Assembly: GCF_003014695.1 (NCBI RefSeq) | Contig: NZ_PYAS01000007.1 | Span: 186,001 to 250,000, forward strand | Direction: 5' to 3' | DNA: 64,000 nt | Origin: Dyadobacter jiangsuensis | Lineage (GTDB): Bacteria; Bacteroidota; Bacteroidia; Cytophagales; Spirosomataceae | Part shown: piece after piece, positions 61,627 through 64,000 of the stretch | How positions within the stretch are numbered: position 1 is the stretch's first letter | Layout: each line of letters opens with the position of its first letter | Program-made: the position numbers and the translations under genes | Notes under the pieces: model-generated | Seen by the model: the letters and a program-made list of their open reading frames with translations, nothing else | Database searches by the model: none | Told to the model about the DNA's origin: nothing

Positions 61627-61659
61627 TTCTATTCATTACATTTCTTCAAAACACACATT

Positions 61660-62556
61660 ATGCGCAAAAGCAGAGGCTTCGAAGGCGAGCTTATCATCGA
61701 AATACCCAAAGTGGCCACGTCCCATTGCGAGCAGCTGCCGCTGATCAGTCATTTGTTCATCTCCCGGATGGGTTATTACCCCAAAGCATTGCATCATTAC
61801 TATCAGCGGCCCAACGGCATTTCGCAGGCCATTCTGCTGTATTGTACTGATGGTCAGGGATGGATAGAGCTCAATGGTAACGTCACGCAGGTACACGCGG
61901 GCGAGGTGTTTATTCTGCCTGTTGACATGCCCCATTCCTATGGAGCTGATTTGCAAAATCCCTGGAGTATTTATTGGCTTCATCTCAACGGAACCCATTG
62001 CGGCGCGGCGGCAACGACGGTCATGGAACGCGACAGCGAAGCATTCAGGGCCATCCAGGTGGGGTTTTCGGACGAACGCAACGCACTTTTCACCCACATT
62101 GCGAGCACTCTTCTTAAAGGATACAGCGCCTCTAACTTGTTGCAAGCCAACCTCGCATTACCACATTACCTATCCTCGTTCATCGCGCCCGAACATTTCG
62201 GCTCACATCAACCTTCGGTATCGGGCGCAAGCCCCACCGAAAAGGCGATCAGGTATATGCAGGCCAATCTGTCAAATTCCCTTTCGCTGGATAATATTGC
62301 CCGTTCGGTAAATTTATCCGTCTCTTTCTTTTCCCGGAAATTCAAAAAAGATACAGGTTATGCGCCGATCGAGTATTTCAATTACCTCCGCATTCAGAAG
62401 GCCTGCCAGCTGCTCCATTTCAATACCTGGCGGATCAATGAGGTGGCTTCCGCCATCGGAATCGACGATCCTTTCTATTTTTCGAGGCTCTTCAAACAGC
62501 AAATGGGCCTGTCGCCGGCACATTACCGAAAAAATAAGGGCATCGAACGGCAGTAA
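61660..62556 (+). CDS. AraC family transcriptional regulator
   Basis: 298 residues from ATG (MRKSRGFEGEL). N-terminal cupin-like sensor (AILLYCTDGQGWIELNGNVTQVHAGEVFILPVDMPHSY, ligand pocket) and C-terminal AraC DNA-binding domain (LSLDNIARSVNLSVSFFSRKFKKDTGYAPIEYFNYLRIQKACQLL ... INEVASAIGIDDPFYFSRLFKQQMGLSPAHYRK). Divergent from the dioxygenase/transporter/isomerase operon across a 136-base spacer, which makes it the likely sugar-responsive activator of that operon. Confidence 0.95.
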   Translation: MRKSRGFEGELIIEIPKVATSHCEQLPLISHLFISRMGYYPKALHHYYQRPNGISQAILLYCTDGQGWIELNGNVTQVHAGEVFILPVDMPHSYGADLQNPWSIYWLHLNGTHCGAAATTVMERDSEAFRAIQVGFSDERNALFTHIASTLLKGYSASNLLQANLALPHYLSSFIAPEHFGSHQPSVSGASPTEKAIRYMQANLSNSLSLDNIARSVNLSVSFFSRKFKKDTGYAPIEYFNYLRIQKACQLLHFNTWRINEVASAIGIDDPFYFSRLFKQQMGLSPAHYRKNKGIERQ

Positions 62557-62614
62557 AAAGCGGCCATATCAGAATTATTATACATATTAAGACCTAATCT
62601 AATCACCATCGGAC

Positions 62615-63127
62615 ATGTTAAAAAAAATCCTGCTTGCCCTCCTGGCTGTTTTCATCATCATTCAGTTCATCCGCCCCGAAAAAAACCTTTCCGACGACCA
62701 GTCGATGAACATCGCGACGAAGTATGACGTCCCGGTGGATGTGAAGAACATCCTGGAAGTAGCTTGTAACGACTGCCACAGTAACAAAACCGTTTATCCA
62801 TGGTACTACAACATCCAGCCTGTGGCATGGTGGATGAATGAGCATGTCGAAGACGGCAAGCGGCACCTGAACTTCTCGACATTCACAAGCCTGTCCATCG
62901 CGCGGCAAAACCACAAGCTGGAAGAGACGGTGGAAATGGTGGAAGACGACGCAATGCCGCTCAAATCGTACACCGCATTGGGCATGCATGCAGAGGCAAA
63001 ACTGACCACAGCGCAACGCGAACGCCTCATTCAATGGGCGAAGGCACAAATGGATACGCTTAAGGCGAAATATCCGGCCGACAGCCTCGTCATGCCGAAA
63101 AGAAATCCCGCACCAGGACAGCATTAA
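62615..63127 (+). CDS. Haem_bd family heme-binding protein
   Basis: 170 residues. One N-terminal membrane helix (ILLALLAVFIIIQFI) and a heme c site CNDCH (residues about 51-55) in the sequence EVACNDCHSNKTVYPWYYNIQPVAWWMNEHV, the pattern of the small Haem_bd domain. Probably a periplasm-facing electron carrier or heme sensor. It is co-directional with the AraC gene, 58 bases away, but not clearly part of that system. Confidence 0.9.
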   Translation: MLKKILLALLAVFIIIQFIRPEKNLSDDQSMNIATKYDVPVDVKNILEVACNDCHSNKTVYPWYYNIQPVAWWMNEHVEDGKRHLNFSTFTSLSIARQNHKLEETVEMVEDDAMPLKSYTALGMHAEAKLTTAQRERLIQWAKAQMDTLKAKYPADSLVMPKRNPAPGQH

Positions 63128-63135
63128 TCCTGCGC

Positions 63136-63176
63136 GAAAAACAACGGGCAGCTGCATTCGTTTGCAGCCGCCCGTT
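63136..63176 (-). terminator. Terminator shared by converging genes
   Basis: AACGGGC-A-GCTGCA pairs with TGCAGC-C-GCCCGTT; on the minus strand the stem is followed by GTTTTTCG. It terminates the gene at the window end and may also serve the converging heme-binding gene. Confidence 0.75.
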
Positions 63177-63183
63177 ACCCGCA

Positions 63184-64000
63184 TTAGTTTTTAAAAATCC
63201 TCTGCGTAAAAAGCCTTTCACTCCCCTTCTCCACTTGAAGGAGATAAAGCCCTCTGGCCACATTGGGTATCGGCACCCGGCCGCCGCCATCCATATCGCG
63301 GCGCATTACTTCCACCCCGGCCATATTGATCAGTTTCACGGTCGCAACACCTGTGTAGGGAGGCATTTGCAAATCCACGTAATCGCTCAGCGGATTCGGT
63401 GCGATGCGGAATGCGACATCGCCATTGCGATACAATGCGATGATTTTGGAATATTCAAACTGCCCGTCGAAATCAACCTGTTTCAAACGATAATAGGCGG
63501 TAATCGCCGGCGCTTCGGTATCGGTAAAGGTATAATAATGTGCCGCGGCGGTGGTATTTTGCCCCTTTAATTCCCCTATCATGCGAAAATCGGCACCGTC
63601 GGTGGAACGCTCGACCTCGAAACGCTCATTGTCTGTTTCCGATACGGTTTTCCAATAAAGCTGCGCCTGGCTTTTGCCCAGATCCTTCACATAAAAATCG
63701 GCCAGTTCCACGGGCAGCGGGTCCTCGACGGGTAACGTCGAATGGGCAAGCAAACGAATGTAGGCGGCTTGGTAATAAATGGCCGGCTCGGTGATTTCCC
63801 AGCTGTTGGTCGGCCAGCCCGTGTTAAAATCGAGGTAGCTTTTCTGGCGCGGCTGACCAAATGGCGGCGACTGGCCGCTGATCGTGTAGTCGGCATTGGG
63901 GCCGCCCACCACGTAACCAGGCGCAGGACCATTGGGCGACGTCAAAGCATTATCGTAAATAGTGCCGTCATTGAACCAGGTGTGGTAAATTTCATTGGCG
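63184..64000 (-). CDS. T9SS-secreted protein, probable GH9 glycoside hydrolase (5' partial)
   Basis: Only the C-terminal part is in the window and the frame stays open to the last base. The visible N-terminal piece (NEIYHTWFNDGTIYDNALTS, PGYVVGGPNADY, SYLDFNTGWPTNSWEITEPAIYYQAAYIRLLA) resembles the last helices of family 9 glycoside hydrolases (PGYLVGGPN ... NSWEV/SNE). A fibronectin-like region (AQLYWKTVSETDNERFEVERS) and a T9SS sorting domain (RIAPNPLSDYVDL ... VARGLYLLQVEKG) follow. So a secreted or surface cellulase-like enzyme is likely; family call is from short matches only. Confidence 0.65.
   Translation of the reverse strand, partial: ANEIYHTWFNDGTIYDNALTSPNGPAPGYVVGGPNADYTISGQSPPFGQPRQKSYLDFNTGWPTNSWEITEPAIYYQAAYIRLLAHSTLPVEDPLPVELADFYVKDLGKSQAQLYWKTVSETDNERFEVERSTDGADFRMIGELKGQNTTAAAHYYTFTDTEAPAITAYYRLKQVDFDGQFEYSKIIALYRNGDVAFRIAPNPLSDYVDLQMPPYTGVATVKLINMAGVEVMRRDMDGGGRVPIPNVARGLYLLQVEKGSERLFTQRIFKN

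Overview
The window looks like a chromosomal segment from a member of the Bacteroidota, most likely order Cytophagales (Dyadobacter/Spirosoma-like; this is inference from gene content, not a database match). Supporting signs are a SusC/SusD pair controlled by an ECF sigma factor and a FecR-type anti-sigma factor, three proteins with type IX secretion (T9SS) C-terminal sorting domains, Bacteroidota-only families (DUF4394, DUF2723/GT117, secreted DUF4953-type metalloproteases, Haem_bd), and promoters of the TTTG-N19-TAnnTTTG kind. There are no rRNA or tRNA genes, insertion sequences, prophage genes or CRISPR arrays. No gene looks broken; the first and last genes run off the window.

Layout. 0-9 kb: end of a PQQ dehydrogenase with an inserted cytochrome c domain, an HxlR regulator with an operator-like leader, a DUF4394 lipoprotein, and a T9SS-secreted metalloprotease translationally coupled to the first of two paralogous lipoproteins. 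9-18 kb: ankyrin protein, CotH-kinase protein, a 990-residue DUF2723/GT117 membrane protein, a two-component pair, and an unannotated small transcript or peptide gene. 18-24 kb: ABC exporter operon with a CPYC thiol protein and a secreted zinc metalloprotease. 24-34.5 kb: sigma, FecR, SusC, SusD and two periplasmic M20 amidohydrolases read as one uptake and hydrolysis locus, with a candidate antisense RNA over the susC leader. 34.7-37.7 kb: a second ECF sigma operon with a HEAT-repeat putative anti-sigma protein and two DUF4097-like secreted proteins. 37.9-43.5 kb: PadR regulator plus two orphan MacB/FtsX-type permeases.

43.6-57.6 kb is the most unusual part: ten co-directional genes join two tandem TldD/TldE peptidase pairs, a DUF4159 protein, a MoxR AAA+ ATPase, a DUF58 protein, a BatA-type membrane protein and two large membrane proteins without assigned function. 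Both TldD copies carry twin-arginine export signals while both TldE copies have none. 57.8-64 kb: a lone receiver-domain protein, a dioxygenase / sugar transporter / isomerase operon with a divergent AraC regulator, a small heme-binding protein, and the C-terminus of a probable GH9-like T9SS-secreted glycoside hydrolase.

Intergenic DNA is rich in repeats. Three places hold degenerate 10-bp tandem repeats (TGGTCAGGTG type), one of which reverses orientation to give an inverted array. Three other places, all in the TldD-MoxR run, hold inverted arrays of roughly 7-bp units. Several other palindromic repeat families occur once each.
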